From assembly GCF_017355525.1 (NCBI RefSeq), contig NZ_CP067395.1, positions 2,852,001 through 2,916,000 on the forward strand: a stretch of DNA of 64,000 bases, written 5' to 3'. Position numbers and translations under genes: made by a program. Shown one piece after another: positions 26,366 to 34,384 of this stretch; within the stretch, counting starts at the first letter, position 1; each line of letters opens with the position of its first letter. The notes below the pieces were generated by a model. It was not told the origin of the DNA. It made no database searches and saw nothing but the letters and a program-made list of their open reading frames with translations. The DNA comes from Lysobacter enzymogenes (GTDB taxonomy: Bacteria > Pseudomonadota > Gammaproteobacteria > Xanthomonadales > Xanthomonadaceae).

Positions 26366-26471
26366 GCGGGCATTCCTTCATGGACGAGTGGGCAGGAGCG
26401 GTGGTGACCGACGGCCACCATCGCCAACCCACGTCGGCGCAGAAGGAATGCGGGTTCGCCCAGGTTTGCAT
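26328..26471 (-). CDS. Candidate trp leader peptide (47 aa) upstream of trpE
   Basis: A 47-codon ORF starting MQTWANPHSFCADVG, with Trp-Arg-Trp-Trp at residues 16-19 (26415-26426) plus one more Trp at residue 4. Its ATG lies 7 bp after a -10-like TAGAGT, and there is no SD, so a leaderless start is plausible. It overlaps the trpE start by about 38 bp. The length, Trp motif and upstream box match the trpG-side leader. Confidence 0.65.
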   Translation of the reverse strand: MQTWANPHSFCADVGWRWWPSVTTAPAHSSMKECPRDFARTFPAAGR

Positions 26472-26485
26472 GGCCGCCACTCTAA
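26366..26485 (-). promoter_or_regulatory. trpE tryptophan leader with SD-sequestering arms
   Basis: In transcription order: -10-like TTAGAGT (26479-26485); arm GCATTCCTTC (26442-26451), 15 bp before the first of the clustered Trp codons; WRWW codons; hairpin GGTGGCC-GTC-GGTCACC (26403-26419) starting within the Trp codons; arm GAAGGAATGC (26370-26379), which holds the trpE SD and is the exact 10-bp complement of the first arm. A ribosome stalled on Trp codons would cover the first arm and expose the SD. No T-run is present, so control of translation rather than transcription is favoured. Confidence 0.7.
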
Positions 26486-26511
26486 CCGGTTTCGCGCGCC
26501 GTGCGCGACCG

Positions 26512-27492
26512 TCAGGACGCCGGGCCGTGCGCGGCGGCGCCGGGCCGAGCGGGCGGCGCGGCCGGGTCGCGCAGCAGCGGGCAGCCGGGCGGCAGGTGCA
26601 TGCGCACCCGCGCCGGTACGCAGTCGATGCGGAAGTGGTGCGACTGCACCGGTTCGCCGTCGAGATTGAGGTTCAGCGGCTGCGGCGATTCGATCTCGAC
26701 CCAGCGCAGCTGCGCGCGCGCGGCGACGCGTTCCAGCGCCGCGTGCTGGCCCTGGGTCACCAGGGTGCCGACGGTGGCGCCGACCGCGCCGGACAGCTCG
26801 GGCACGACGGTCACGTCGAGCAGGCCGTCGTCGATCAGCGCGTCCGGACACAGCCCCTGGCCGCCGCCGGCCTGGCGTCCGTTGCCGATGCCCAGGGCGA
26901 TGAAATCGCCCTCCCATTCGAAGCCTTCGCCGTGCACGCGCGCGCGGATCGGCTCGATCTTGCCGAGCTTGGCGATGCCGGTCAGCAGGTACGCCAGCCC
27001 GCCGAGCATCTTCTTCAGGCCCGCATCGGTCTCCAGCGTCACCTGGGTGCCGAAGCCGCCGCTGGCCAGGTTCGCCGCCCAGTGCAGGCCGTCGGGCGCC
27101 TGCAGGCGCAGCAGGTCGATCGGCTGCGGCGGCTGGCGGTGGATCAGGTCCAGCGCCTGGACCGGATCGACCGGAATCGTCGCGGCGGTGGCGAAGTCGT
27201 TGGCGGTGCCCAGCGGCAACAGGCCGAGGCTCGGCAGCGCGGCGGCGTCTTCGTCGCGGTGGGCGAGCGTGGTCGCCACTTCGCTGAGCGTGCCGTCGCC
27301 GCCGCCGGCGATCACCGTGTCGACGCCGTCGGCGATGGCCTCGGCTACGTAGCGTTCGGCGTCGCCGCTTTCCCAGGTCACGCGCACGTCGAGGGCGACG
27401 CCGCGGTCGCGCAGCGCGGCGACGGCTTCGCGCACCTCGTCGTTGCCGGCGGACTTGCCGTTGAGGATCAGCCGCCAGCGGGGTGGGGTCAT
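26512..27492 (-). CDS. yegS: Lipid kinase YegS-like
   Basis: A 326-residue diacylglycerol kinase-family protein that phosphorylates a membrane lipid (phosphatidylglycerol in E. coli YegS). The nucleotide-binding motif is [15 protein letters not shown], followed by [19 protein letters not shown], and the second domain holds [27 protein letters not shown]. The C-terminal 20 residues are a Pro/Ala tail. It lies directly upstream of the trpE leader in the same direction but 41 bp before the leader ORF, so read-through is possible. Confidence 0.9.
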   Translation of the reverse strand: MTPPRWRLILNGKSAGNDEVREAVAALRDRGVALDVRVTWESGDAERYVAEAIADGVDTVIAGGGDGTLSEVATTLAHRDEDAAALPSLGLLPLGTANDFATAATIPVDPVQALDLIHRQPPQPIDLLRLQAPDGLHWAANLASGGFGTQVTLETDAGLKKMLGGLAYLLTGIAKLGKIEPIRARVHGEGFEWEGDFIALGIGNGRQAGGGQGLCPDALIDDGLLDVTVVPELSGAVGATVGTLVTQGQHAALERVAARAQLRWVEIESPQPLNLNLDGEPVQSHHFRIDCVPARVRMHLPPGCPLLRDPAAPPARPGAAAHGPAS

Positions 27493-27573
27493 GCGCGCGT
27501 TGCTCCGGGTGTGAGGCGCGGCGAGGCTAGCAGCGCGGCGCGATGGCAGGATGAATGTCTGGATGAGCCAAGT

Positions 27574-27608
27574 CTGTCACACACCTGTAATCGCCGATCC
27601 GGAATATA
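27574..27608 (+). promoter_or_regulatory. Pho box and -10 of a candidate PhoB-activated promoter
   Basis: CTGTCAC (27574-27580), a 4-bp spacer ACAC, and CTGTAAT (27585-27591) match the two direct repeats of a PhoB box, CTGTCAT-N4-CTGTCAT. Eleven bases further on lies AATATA (27603-27608) at the place expected for the -10 box of a PhoB-dependent promoter. It reads into a small terminated transcript rather than a gene. Confidence 0.6.
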
Positions 27609-27614
27609 GGAGGC

Positions 27615-27696
27615 CATATCAGGGACGACGGGCGGAGGCTGGATTGCCTCCAAATCTTCCGGAACGCGGGCCGCAAGGTCCGCGTTCTTTTATTTT
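27615..27696 (+). ncRNA. Candidate 80-nt phosphate-responsive small RNA
   Basis: From the predicted start to the T-tail there is room for two stem-loops: GGAGGC-TGGATT-GCCTCC (27634-27651), and the terminator stem. Between them are the single-stranded bases AAATCTTCC. The first hairpin's right arm carries CCTCC, which could pair with Shine-Dalgarno sites. No ORF of note fits between promoter and terminator. Existence is inferred from signals only. Confidence 0.5.
27662..27696 (+). terminator. Terminator of the candidate small RNA
   Basis: GAACGCGG and CCGCGTTC form an 8-bp stem; inside it CC and GG close a GCAA tetraloop. The tail is TTTTATTTT. It is an unusually clean terminator with no annotated plus-strand gene upstream. 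Confidence 0.88.
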
Positions 27697-27747
27697 GGGC
27701 CGGGGGATTTGCGGCGGGGATTGCGGCGTTCGCCGTAAGCGCGGTGT

Positions 27748-27829
27748 CGCGGTCGCGGCTCGCGCCGCTCCTACAGTCGGATACGTACCGGCCGCAGCCC
27801 CTGTAGGAGCGGCGCAAACCGCGACCGCG
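27748..27829. repeat. REP pair, short arrangement (82 bp)
   Basis: A reverse copy (27748-27776) and a forward copy (27801-27829) with GTAG ends inward, 24 bp apart. The forward copy has one change in its hairpin (GCAAACCGC). Confidence 0.85.
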
Positions 27830-27857
27830 AATCCGCAACGACGACGCAACCCGCCGC

Positions 27858-28331
27858 TCACTGCAAAACTTCGTCCGCAAACACCACCCCGTCCTCATCC
27901 GCGCAGACCCAATCGCCCGGACGGATCGCCACGCCGCCGAACGCCAGCGCGACGTCGCGCTGGCCCTGCCCGCTTTTCTCGGTCTTGCGCGGACACGTGC
28001 CCAACGCCTTGACCCCCAGCGCCATCGCGCCGATCGCCGCGCTGTCGCGGATCGCGCCGAACACGACGACCCCGGCCCAGCCGTTGTCGACCGCCAGCGC
28101 CGCGAGCTGGTCGCCGAGCATCGCCCGGCGCGAGGAACCGCCGCCGTCGATCACCAGCACTCGGCCAGCGCCGGGTTCGGCGACCGCTTCGCGCACCCGC
28201 GAATTGTCTTCGTAGGCCTTGATCGTGCTGACGGTGCCGGCGAACGCGATGCGTCCGCCGTAGTCGCGCAAAGGCAGGTCGAGCACGCGCACGCGCGCGT
28301 CGTGGCGGTCGCACAGATCGCAGGTGTTCAT
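27858..28331 (-). CDS. rraA: RraA-family protein (RNase E regulator / HMG aldolase-like)
   Basis: A 157-residue protein of RraA size. Signature segments: CDLCDRHD near the start, GRIAFAGTVSTIKAYEDNSRV, the GxVLVIDGGGSSRRAMLGDQLA core, and GVVVFGAIRDSAAI. RraA of E. coli binds RNase E and slows mRNA decay; other members are metal-dependent 4-hydroxy-4-methyl-2-oxoglutarate aldolases. The R-D pair in GAIRDS that aldolases use is present, so either role is possible. I chose the ATG at 28331; 13 codons of weak sequence lie upstream. Confidence 0.88.
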   Translation of the reverse strand: MNTCDLCDRHDARVRVLDLPLRDYGGRIAFAGTVSTIKAYEDNSRVREAVAEPGAGRVLVIDGGGSSRRAMLGDQLAALAVDNGWAGVVVFGAIRDSAAIGAMALGVKALGTCPRKTEKSGQGQRDVALAFGGVAIRPGDWVCADEDGVVFADEVLQ

Positions 28332-28410
28332 GGCGGCGCATCCGTCGGAGGGATGCGGCCACCATGCCATGCGCGGCGCGCGGCGCGAAACCGCGGCGCG
28401 CGCGGCCGGC

Positions 28411-29091
28411 TTACTTGCGCGCGGCGGCCACCGCCGCCTTCATCCGCCCGATCGTGTCGGCGTAGTCGGGCGCGTTGAAGATCGCCGAGCCGGCGACGAA
28501 GGTGTCGGCGCCCGCGGCGGCGATCTCGCCGATGTTGTCGGCCTTGACCCCGCCGTCGATCTCCAGCCGCACCGCGCGGCCGCTGCGGTCGATGCGCTCG
28601 CGCACCCGGCGCAGTTTCTCCAGCGCCGAGGGGATGAAGCTCTGGCCGCCGAAGCCGGGGTTGACCGACATCAGCAGCACCATGTCGAGGTCGTCGAGCA
28701 CCCAGTCCAGCACGTCCAGCGAGGTGCCGGGATTGAGCACCAGCCCGGCCTGGCAGCCGTGCGACTTGATCAATTGGATGGTGCGATGCACGTGCGCGCT
28801 GGCTTCGGGGTGGAAGCTGATCGTGGTCGCGCCGGCCTTGGCGAAGTCCGGGACGATGCGGTCGACCGGCTCGACCATCAGGTGCACGTCGATCGGCGCG
28901 GTGACGCCGTGCTTGCGCAGCGCCTCGCAGACCATCGGGCCGATGGTCAGGTTCGGCACGTAATGGTTGTCCATCACGTCGAAATGGACCCAGTCGGCGC
29001 CGGCCTTGATCACGTTGTCGACTTCCTCGCCGAGCCGGGCGAAATCCGCCGAAAGGATGGACGGGGCGATGACGGTGGATTGCGTGGACAT
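28411..29091 (-). CDS. rpe: Ribulose-phosphate 3-epimerase
   Basis: A 226-residue TIM-barrel enzyme interconverting ribulose 5-phosphate and xylulose 5-phosphate in the pentose phosphate pathway. The metal and catalytic residues are in [43 protein letters not shown] and [11 protein letters not shown]. The next genes (J-domain protein, rraA) run the same way, but gaps of 79 and 135 bp leave their co-transcription open. Confidence 0.97.
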   Translation of the reverse strand: MSTQSTVIAPSILSADFARLGEEVDNVIKAGADWVHFDVMDNHYVPNLTIGPMVCEALRKHGVTAPIDVHLMVEPVDRIVPDFAKAGATTISFHPEASAHVHRTIQLIKSHGCQAGLVLNPGTSLDVLDWVLDDLDMVLLMSVNPGFGGQSFIPSALEKLRRVRERIDRSGRAVRLEIDGGVKADNIGEIAAAGADTFVAGSAIFNAPDYADTIGRMKAAVAAARK

Positions 29092-29226
29092 GGGCGGGAC
29101 CGGCGGGAAAGGCGGCTATTGTCGCCCCTGAGCCGCTTTCCAGGCAAAAAGCGCGGGGTGGCGCAAAGGAGTGGGACGCGGCAGAAGCGCCCGGACGGCC
29201 GCTCGCTGTCTCCCGGCGCCTGTGCG

Positions 29227-29568
29227 CTATTTCCTGCCCTTGCGCAGCTTCTGGATCCGGTCGTAGGCCCGGTTGATGTCGCGGGCCTTGGCCTCGGCGC
29301 GCTGGCGGATGTCGGGCGGATCGTTGGCGTAGCGGTCGGGGTGGTATTGCGAAATCAGCCGGCGGTAGGCCTTGTCGATGTCGGCGTCGCTGGCTTCGCT
29401 GTCCAGGCCGAGCGCGGCGTAGGGGTCGTCGCCGCGCAGCTTGAACCAGTCGGTGTCGAAGGCGTGGCCGATCAGCAGGCCGACGATCGCGCCGAGGAAG
29501 GGGTTGGCGCGCATCAGCGCCGCCCCGGCGAAGAATCCGAGCAATTTGCCGTACCAGCGCTGCTTCAT
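29227..29568 (-). CDS. Small membrane-anchored J-domain protein
   Basis: A 113-residue protein: an N-terminal hydrophobic glycine-rich segment ([26 protein letters not shown]) resembling the membrane end of DjlA, then a full J domain ([33 protein letters not shown]) with the HPD motif that stimulates DnaK. It lacks DjlA's long middle domain, so it is a minimal form, probably recruiting DnaK to the inner membrane. Confidence 0.85.
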   Translation of the reverse strand: MKQRWYGKLLGFFAGAALMRANPFLGAIVGLLIGHAFDTDWFKLRGDDPYAALGLDSEASDADIDKAYRRLISQYHPDRYANDPPDIRQRAEAKARDINRAYDRIQKLRKGRK

Positions 29569-29839
29569 CGCCACCGCGACCCGCCCCGTGCCGGGCCGCC
29601 GCGGCCCGCTGCCGGGCATCTTAACGGGGCCGGCGGGCCGCGCGAGGGCTCCGGCCGGGCCCGGCGCGGGCCGGACCGCGACGCGGGGCCTGCACGGCGG
29701 GCGCAAGCGGCGTACACTGCCCGGCCCCGTCGCGCGCCCGCGCGCGATTCCGGGCGGCCCGGAAGGCCCAGGCCCACGACCGTTCGGGCGCGCACAGCGC
29801 GGCGGGGAGTCGTGCCTTACGCCATCAGGGGTCCCCACG

Positions 29840-30769
29840 TTGACGACCACGCTGCTGCAATCCGAACTGCCCGGCCTGCCCCTTCGCCACCGCGGCAAGG
29901 TCCGCGATGTCTTCGATCTGCCCGCCGACCGCCTGCCCGCCGGCGCCGCGCCCGGCGGCGACTGCCTGTTGATGGTCGCCACCGACCGCCTCAGCGCGTT
30001 CGACGTGGTGCTGCCCGACCCGATCCCGGGCAAGGGCGAGATGCTGTGCCAGATCAGCAATTTCTGGTTCGGCAAGACCGCGCACATCATTCCCAACCAC
30101 CTCACCGGCATCGACGTCGCCGCGGTGCTGCCGGACGGCGTCGACCCGGCGCTGTACGCCAAGCGCACGGTGGTGACCAAGAAACTCAAGCCGGTGGCGA
30201 TCGAATGCATCGCCCGCGGTTATGTGATCGGCAGCGGCTGGAAGGACTACCAGCGCACCGGCCGGATCAGCGGCATCGCCCTGCCCGGCGGACTGCGCCA
30301 GGCCGAGCAGCTGCCCGAGCCGATCTTCACCCCGTCGACCAAGGCCGCGGTCGGCGACCACGACGAGAACATCGACTTCGACACCGCGGTGCGCACGGTC
30401 GGCGCCGGGCTGGCCGAAGCGGTGCGCGACGCGACCCTGCGCCTGTACCGCTACGCCGCCGACTACGCGGCGCAGCGCGGCATCCTGCTGGCCGACACCA
30501 AGTTCGAGTTCGGCACCGACGCCGACGGCCGCCTCTACGTCATGGACGAGATGCTGACGCCGGATTCCTCGCGCTACTGGCCGGCCGACCTGTACCAGGT
30601 CGGCACCAGCCCGCCGAGCTACGACAAGCAGTTCGTGCGCGATTACCTGGAGACGCTGGACTGGGACAAGACTCCGCCGGGGCCGAATTTGCCGGCGGAA
30701 GTGATCGAACGCACCCGGGCCAAGTACGCCGAGGCCTTGCAGAAGTTGGCGGGGATTTCTGTCGACTGA
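29840..30769 (+). CDS. purC: Phosphoribosylaminoimidazole-succinocarboxamide synthase
   Basis: A 309-residue SAICAR synthase of the long type found in xanthomonads. It adds aspartate to CAIR in purine synthesis. Signatures: [54 protein letters not shown], and [29 protein letters not shown]. There is no ATG before the conserved region, so the start is taken as the TTG at 29840 (TTG ACG ACC ACG), with AGGGG upstream. A rare start codon may hold expression down. Confidence 0.93.
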   Translation: MTTTLLQSELPGLPLRHRGKVRDVFDLPADRLPAGAAPGGDCLLMVATDRLSAFDVVLPDPIPGKGEMLCQISNFWFGKTAHIIPNHLTGIDVAAVLPDGVDPALYAKRTVVTKKLKPVAIECIARGYVIGSGWKDYQRTGRISGIALPGGLRQAEQLPEPIFTPSTKAAVGDHDENIDFDTAVRTVGAGLAEAVRDATLRLYRYAADYAAQRGILLADTKFEFGTDADGRLYVMDEMLTPDSSRYWPADLYQVGTSPPSYDKQFVRDYLETLDWDKTPPGPNLPAEVIERTRAKYAEALQKLAGISVD

Positions 30770-30788
30770 TCGGGGTTCGGTAGATCTA

Positions 30789-30816
30789 CGAAGGGCCGCG
30801 CGAGCGGCCCTTCGTC
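30789..30816 (+). terminator. Terminator after purC
   Basis: CGAAGGGCCGC and GCGGCCCTTCG form an 11-bp stem around a short loop, 20 bp after the stop codon; the downstream T content is low. Confidence 0.7.
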
Positions 30817-30854
30817 GTTTGCGGGTGGGCGAAGTTGCGCCGTGGTGCGGAGTG

Positions 30855-30939
30855 GCGCGGTCGCGGCTTGCGCCGCTCCTACAGGGGGTGGTCGAGGCGG
30901 CCGGAGGCGACTGTAGGAGCGGCGCGAGCCGCGACGCGG
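30855..30939. repeat. REP pair, short arrangement (85 bp)
   Basis: A reverse copy (30855-30884) and a forward copy (30911-30939), GTAG ends inward, 26 bp apart. Apart from this the 375-bp gap between purC and the SMR gene holds the purC terminator and, near 31100, the likely SMR promoter region. Confidence 0.85.
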
Positions 30940-31144
30940 ACCATCGGGGGCCGAGGCAATGCGAAGGCGCGCCGCTGCCGTCCGGCCTGGGCGCGTTCAT
31001 CGCCGCCGCAACGCGAACTGTCGCCTGCTTTACAGACCCCCACGCGGCGGCGGGCGACACTCCGGCCCATCCCGTCAAGCCGGTGCCAGCTCCCGCCCAT
31101 GCGCGCTACCCTGCCGAATCCGTCCTCAGCAGACCCGCATCCGC

Positions 31145-31480
31145 ATGAACATCGGCTACCTGTACCTGGCCGTCGCCATCGCCGCCGAAGTGGTCGCGAC
31201 CAGCGCGCTCAAGGCCTCCGAAGGCTTCACCAAGACCGGCCCGTCGATCGTCGTCGCCGCCGGGTACGGGGTGGCGTTCTACTTCCTGTCGCTGGTGCTC
31301 AAGACCGTCCCGGTCGGGGTCGCCTATGCGCTGTGGTCGGGCGTCGGCATCGTCCTGATCGCGCTGATCGGCTGGCTGTTCATGAAGCAGCACCTCGACG
31401 CCGGCGCGCTCGCCGGGATCGGCCTGATCGTCGCCGGCGTGCTGGTGATCCAGCTATTCTCGAAATCGGCGGCGCACTGA
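31145..31480 (+). CDS. SMR-family multidrug efflux transporter
   Basis: A 111-residue protein with four transmembrane helices. The membrane-embedded Glu that couples drug and proton movement is in [15 protein letters not shown], and the SMR signature [20 protein letters not shown] is present. It works as an antiparallel dimer that exports cationic drugs (EmrE type); guanidinium exporters of the same family are an alternative. Confidence 0.92.
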   Translation: MNIGYLYLAVAIAAEVVATSALKASEGFTKTGPSIVVAAGYGVAFYFLSLVLKTVPVGVAYALWSGVGIVLIALIGWLFMKQHLDAGALAGIGLIVAGVLVIQLFSKSAAH

Positions 31481-31577
31481 CCTTCGCGCGCCGCAACGCA
31501 CACAGCCGCGCGCCCGCAACGGGCGCGTCAGCCAACCGACGGGCGCTGCGCCCGTCCTCCATCCACGGGAGCCGTCC

Positions 31578-32072
31578 ATGAGCACCCTCGCCCACCCCGC
31601 CGCGACCGACCGCCCGATCGACCGCTGGTTCGCCAGCTATTCCGGCGACCATCGCAACGCCACCAACCAGCGCATCCACGTGTTCGCTGTGCCGGCGATC
31701 CTGTGGAGCGTGATCGCGCTGCTGTGGTGCATTCCCTCGCCCGACGCGATGTTCCGCGCCGGCGTCTGGGCCGCGCTGCCGATGTTCGCGGCGATGCTGT
31801 TCTACTACCGCGCCTCGCGCACGCTCGGGCTCGGCATGCTGGTGCAGTTCGTGCTGTTCTCGCTGCTGACGAACTGGATCGCGCAGCGCTTCGGCATCCG
31901 CACATTGTTGTGGACCGCGGTGACGGTGTTCGTGGTCGCCTGGATCGCGCAGTTCATCGGCCACAAGATCGAAGGCAAGAAGCCGAGCTTCCTGACCGAC
32001 CTGACCTATCTGCTGATCGGCCCGGCCTGGGTGCTGGCCAAGCTGTACCGCAAGCTCGGCTGGTCGTATTAA
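31578..32072 (+). CDS. Mpo1-like (DUF962) membrane protein
   Basis: A 164-residue protein with about four transmembrane helices. It matches the Mpo1/YGL010w family: the N-terminal YSGDHRNATNQRIHVFAVP and the C-terminal FIGHKIEGKKPSFLTDLTYLLIGPAW, each holding the conserved His. The yeast member is an iron-dependent dioxygenase that shortens 2-hydroxy fatty acids; the bacterial role is not known. It converges with the next gene; both stop codons share the bases TTAA. Confidence 0.85.
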   Translation: MSTLAHPAATDRPIDRWFASYSGDHRNATNQRIHVFAVPAILWSVIALLWCIPSPDAMFRAGVWAALPMFAAMLFYYRASRTLGLGMLVQFVLFSLLTNWIAQRFGIRTLLWTAVTVFVVAWIAQFIGHKIEGKKPSFLTDLTYLLIGPAWVLAKLYRKLGWSY

Positions 32073-32521
32073 CCGGCCATCATCGGCGGGCTGAACACGC
32101 CCAGAAACAGCGGAACCGCGAGTATCAGCGCGGTGATCAGCCACCAGGTCAGCGCCGCCGGCGCCGCCACGAGCGCGGCGCGCGGCCACGACAGCGGCCG
32201 GCGTTCGCCGTCGCGCACCGCCATGCGCAAGCCCAGCATCAGCCCCAGCCACGGCAGCGCCGCGACCACCGCCACGTGCGCCGACTCCGGCGCGCGCGCG
32301 CCGACCAACGCCCACAGCAGCGCGGCCGGCAGCATCGACATCAGCGCGATCTGCACCGCGTTCATCGCCGCGCCGTCGCGCAGCGGCGCGCCGAGCGCGC
32401 GCTGCGCCAGACGTTGCGCGACCCAGGCGACCGGCTTGAGCCAGAGCAGGAACAGCAGCACCAGGGTTACGCCGACGGCCAGCGCCGCGAGGACGATTTT
32501 TCCGATCGTGGCGATGTCCAT
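32069..32521 (-). CDS. Hypothetical membrane protein (four TM)
   Basis: A 150-residue protein not recognised as a known family. It has four predicted hydrophobic segments (about residues 8-30, 58-75, 83-100 and 115-142) joined by short Arg-rich loops. Composition is Ala/Leu-rich as in inner-membrane proteins. It resembles its neighbour at 32712 in size and build, and both run the same way, so they may be distant relatives or work together. Confidence 0.7.
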   Translation of the reverse strand: MDIATIGKIVLAALAVGVTLVLLFLLWLKPVAWVAQRLAQRALGAPLRDGAAMNAVQIALMSMLPAALLWALVGARAPESAHVAVVAALPWLGLMLGLRMAVRDGERRPLSWPRAALVAAPAALTWWLITALILAVPLFLGVFSPPMMAG

Positions 32522-32586
32522 GCCTGGTACGTTTCCTTTGAGTGGGCGATAGCGCCGGCCCGTTGAGCGGCATCGTAGTCGGATTG

Positions 32587-32672
32587 GCGCGGTCGCGGCT
32601 CGCGCCGCTCCTACAGTCGCTGCGTCGCGGTTTCGTTTCCGACTGTAGGAGCGGCGCAAGCCGCGACCGCGC
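32587..32672. repeat. REP pair, short arrangement (86 bp)
   Basis: A reverse copy (32587-32616) and a forward copy (32643-32672), GTAG ends inward, 26 bp apart, between two same-strand membrane protein genes. Confidence 0.87.
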
Positions 32673-32711
32673 CAACCAAACCGCCGCGCAACCGCGCGGC
32701 AACGACTCCCC

Positions 32712-33155
32712 TCAACCGCCCGCGACCCATCCCGCGACAATCCGCGCCAGCTTCGCCCGATCCCACAACAACAGCGCCGCCTCGCCCCACACCAACAACG
32801 CCGCCGGCAACGCCGCTCCCAGCGCGCGCGACCACGCCAGCTTGGCCCCGTCCGGACCGGGCAGATACAACCGCACGCCGGTCCCCAGCGCCAACCACAC
32901 CAGCGCCGCGACCGCTACGCCAGAGCCCGTCCCCATGGCCTGCGCGACGATCATCGCCAGCACCGCCAGCATCGCCCACAGCACCGCGGCGAACACCACC
33001 GTCCACAGCGCCGCGCCGAACACCGGCCGCGCGCCGACCGCGCGCGCGACCCGGGCGCGCAGCAGCCACGCCGCCGGCAGCAGGCACACCAGCAAAAACG
33101 CCAGGAACAGCAGTCCCCAGCCCATCGGTCCCGCAGCCTGCATCGCTTGCTTCAC
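32712..33155 (-). CDS. Hypothetical membrane protein (four TM)
   Basis: A 147-residue protein of unknown family. Four hydrophobic segments lie at about residues 11-32, 43-73, 79-92 and 108-135. LARIVAGWVAGG closes the protein. Its gene is divergent from the EamA transporter and upstream of the similar-sized membrane protein at 32069. No functional residue stands out. Confidence 0.7.
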   Translation of the reverse strand: MKQAMQAAGPMGWGLLFLAFLLVCLLPAAWLLRARVARAVGARPVFGAALWTVVFAAVLWAMLAVLAMIVAQAMGTGSGVAVAALVWLALGTGVRLYLPGPDGAKLAWSRALGAALPAALLVWGEAALLLWDRAKLARIVAGWVAGG

Positions 33156-33223
33156 AATAACCGCCCCGTCACGCCGTTCGCGTCCGCCCGCAAGGCGGCC
33201 ACGATAGCCCAGCCGCCTCCGCC

Positions 33224-34108
33224 ATGCCCGCTCGCGATCTGCTCCTGATGCTGCTCGTCGTCCTGTCGTGGGCGATCAACTTCCTGACCTCGGCGCTGGC
33301 GCTGCGCGAGATTCCGCCGTTCCTGTTCACCGGCCTGCGCTTCGCCGCGCTGGCGCTGCCGCTGGCGTTCTTGCTCAAACGCCCCGCGCCGGGCCAGTGG
33401 CCGCGCCTGATCGCGGTATGCCTGTGCATCGGGGTGATGCATTTCGGCCTCAGCTTCAGCGCGCTCAAGGCCGCCGGCGACCTGTCTTCGCCGGCCATAG
33501 TGATGCAGAGCTATGTGCCGATGACGACCTTGCTGGCGTGGTGGCTGCTCGGCGAACGCTTCGCCTGGCGCACCGGCGCGGCGATCGCGGTGAGCTTCTG
33601 CGGCGTGCTGGTGCTCGGCTTCGATCCGATGGTGCTCGACCATCCGCTGGCGGTGGTGCTGATGCTGGTCTCGGCCGCGTTCCTGTCGCTGGGCACGGTG
33701 TTGATGAAAGGGCTGCGCGGGCTGGACATGTTCAGCCAGCAAGGCTGGACCGCGCTGATCGCGGTGCTGCCGCTGCTGTCGATCAGCCTGTGGCTGGAAC
33801 CCGGCGGCATCGCTGCGCTGCCGTCGGTGAGCTGGGTCGCGTGGGCCGGCGTGGCGTATGCCGCGTTCGTGTCCTCGCTGCTCGGGCACGGCCTGTACTA
33901 CGTGCTGGTACAGCGCCATCCGGTCGCGCAGATCACGCCGTGGCTGTTGCTGGCGCCGGTGGTCGCGATCGGCCTCGGCATCGCGTTCTGGGGCGACCGG
34001 CCCGGGCCGAGCCTGTGGATCGGCGGCGCGATGGTGCTCGGCGGCGTGTTGATGATCGCGCTGCGCACCTTGTCCAAGTCGCGCGAGCGCAGGACCGCGG
34101 CCGGCTGA
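33224..34108 (+). CDS. EamA-family (DMT) transporter
   Basis: A 294-residue inner-membrane protein with ten transmembrane helices arranged as two EamA repeats (the first ending around GVLVLGFDP, the second from VLMLVSAAFLSLGTVLMKGL). The signature SWAINFLTSALALREIPPFLF... RFAALALP is that of the RhaT/EamA group, which exports metabolites such as amino-acid derivatives. Substrate unknown. An S8 protease gene lies 276 bp downstream. Confidence 0.88.
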   Translation: MPARDLLLMLLVVLSWAINFLTSALALREIPPFLFTGLRFAALALPLAFLLKRPAPGQWPRLIAVCLCIGVMHFGLSFSALKAAGDLSSPAIVMQSYVPMTTLLAWWLLGERFAWRTGAAIAVSFCGVLVLGFDPMVLDHPLAVVLMLVSAAFLSLGTVLMKGLRGLDMFSQQGWTALIAVLPLLSISLWLEPGGIAALPSVSWVAWAGVAYAAFVSSLLGHGLYYVLVQRHPVAQITPWLLLAPVVAIGLGIAFWGDRPGPSLWIGGAMVLGGVLMIALRTLSKSRERRTAAG

Positions 34109-34384
34109 AGCGCCCGCGCCGCGGCGATTCGCGCCGCGACCTGTAATGAAATGTGCATTCGTGAACTTCGCACGCTGAGGCGTCCGCGCGAAGCGCAAGG
34201 CGTGCGCGCGCTCGGTAGGGCGGCATCGCAACGGTGCCGTTTTTATATCTAGGGACTGCACTCCTCCGCAGCACCCCGACATCGCCGGTCTGTCGCTTGT
34301 GCGTCTTCGCGACGCGCAACAGGGACGTTTTGCGCCTGCGCAGCCGGCATGCGCCCCCGCTCCCAGCCCACGAAAGGACTTTCC

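Larger units (their letters stand above)
27493..27857. other. Intergenic region with Pho box, candidate sRNA and REP pair
   Basis: 365 bp between yegS and rraA, both minus-strand genes. It holds no convincing ORF but is fully occupied by a plus-strand promoter and terminator unit (27574-27696) and a short REP pair (27748-27829). Confidence 0.7.

Noticed and set aside
28324..30783. An 819-codon plus-strand frame across rpe and purC
   Set aside because: It crosses three well-identified genes, two of them in antisense, and contains no domain; it is a GC-rich shadow frame.
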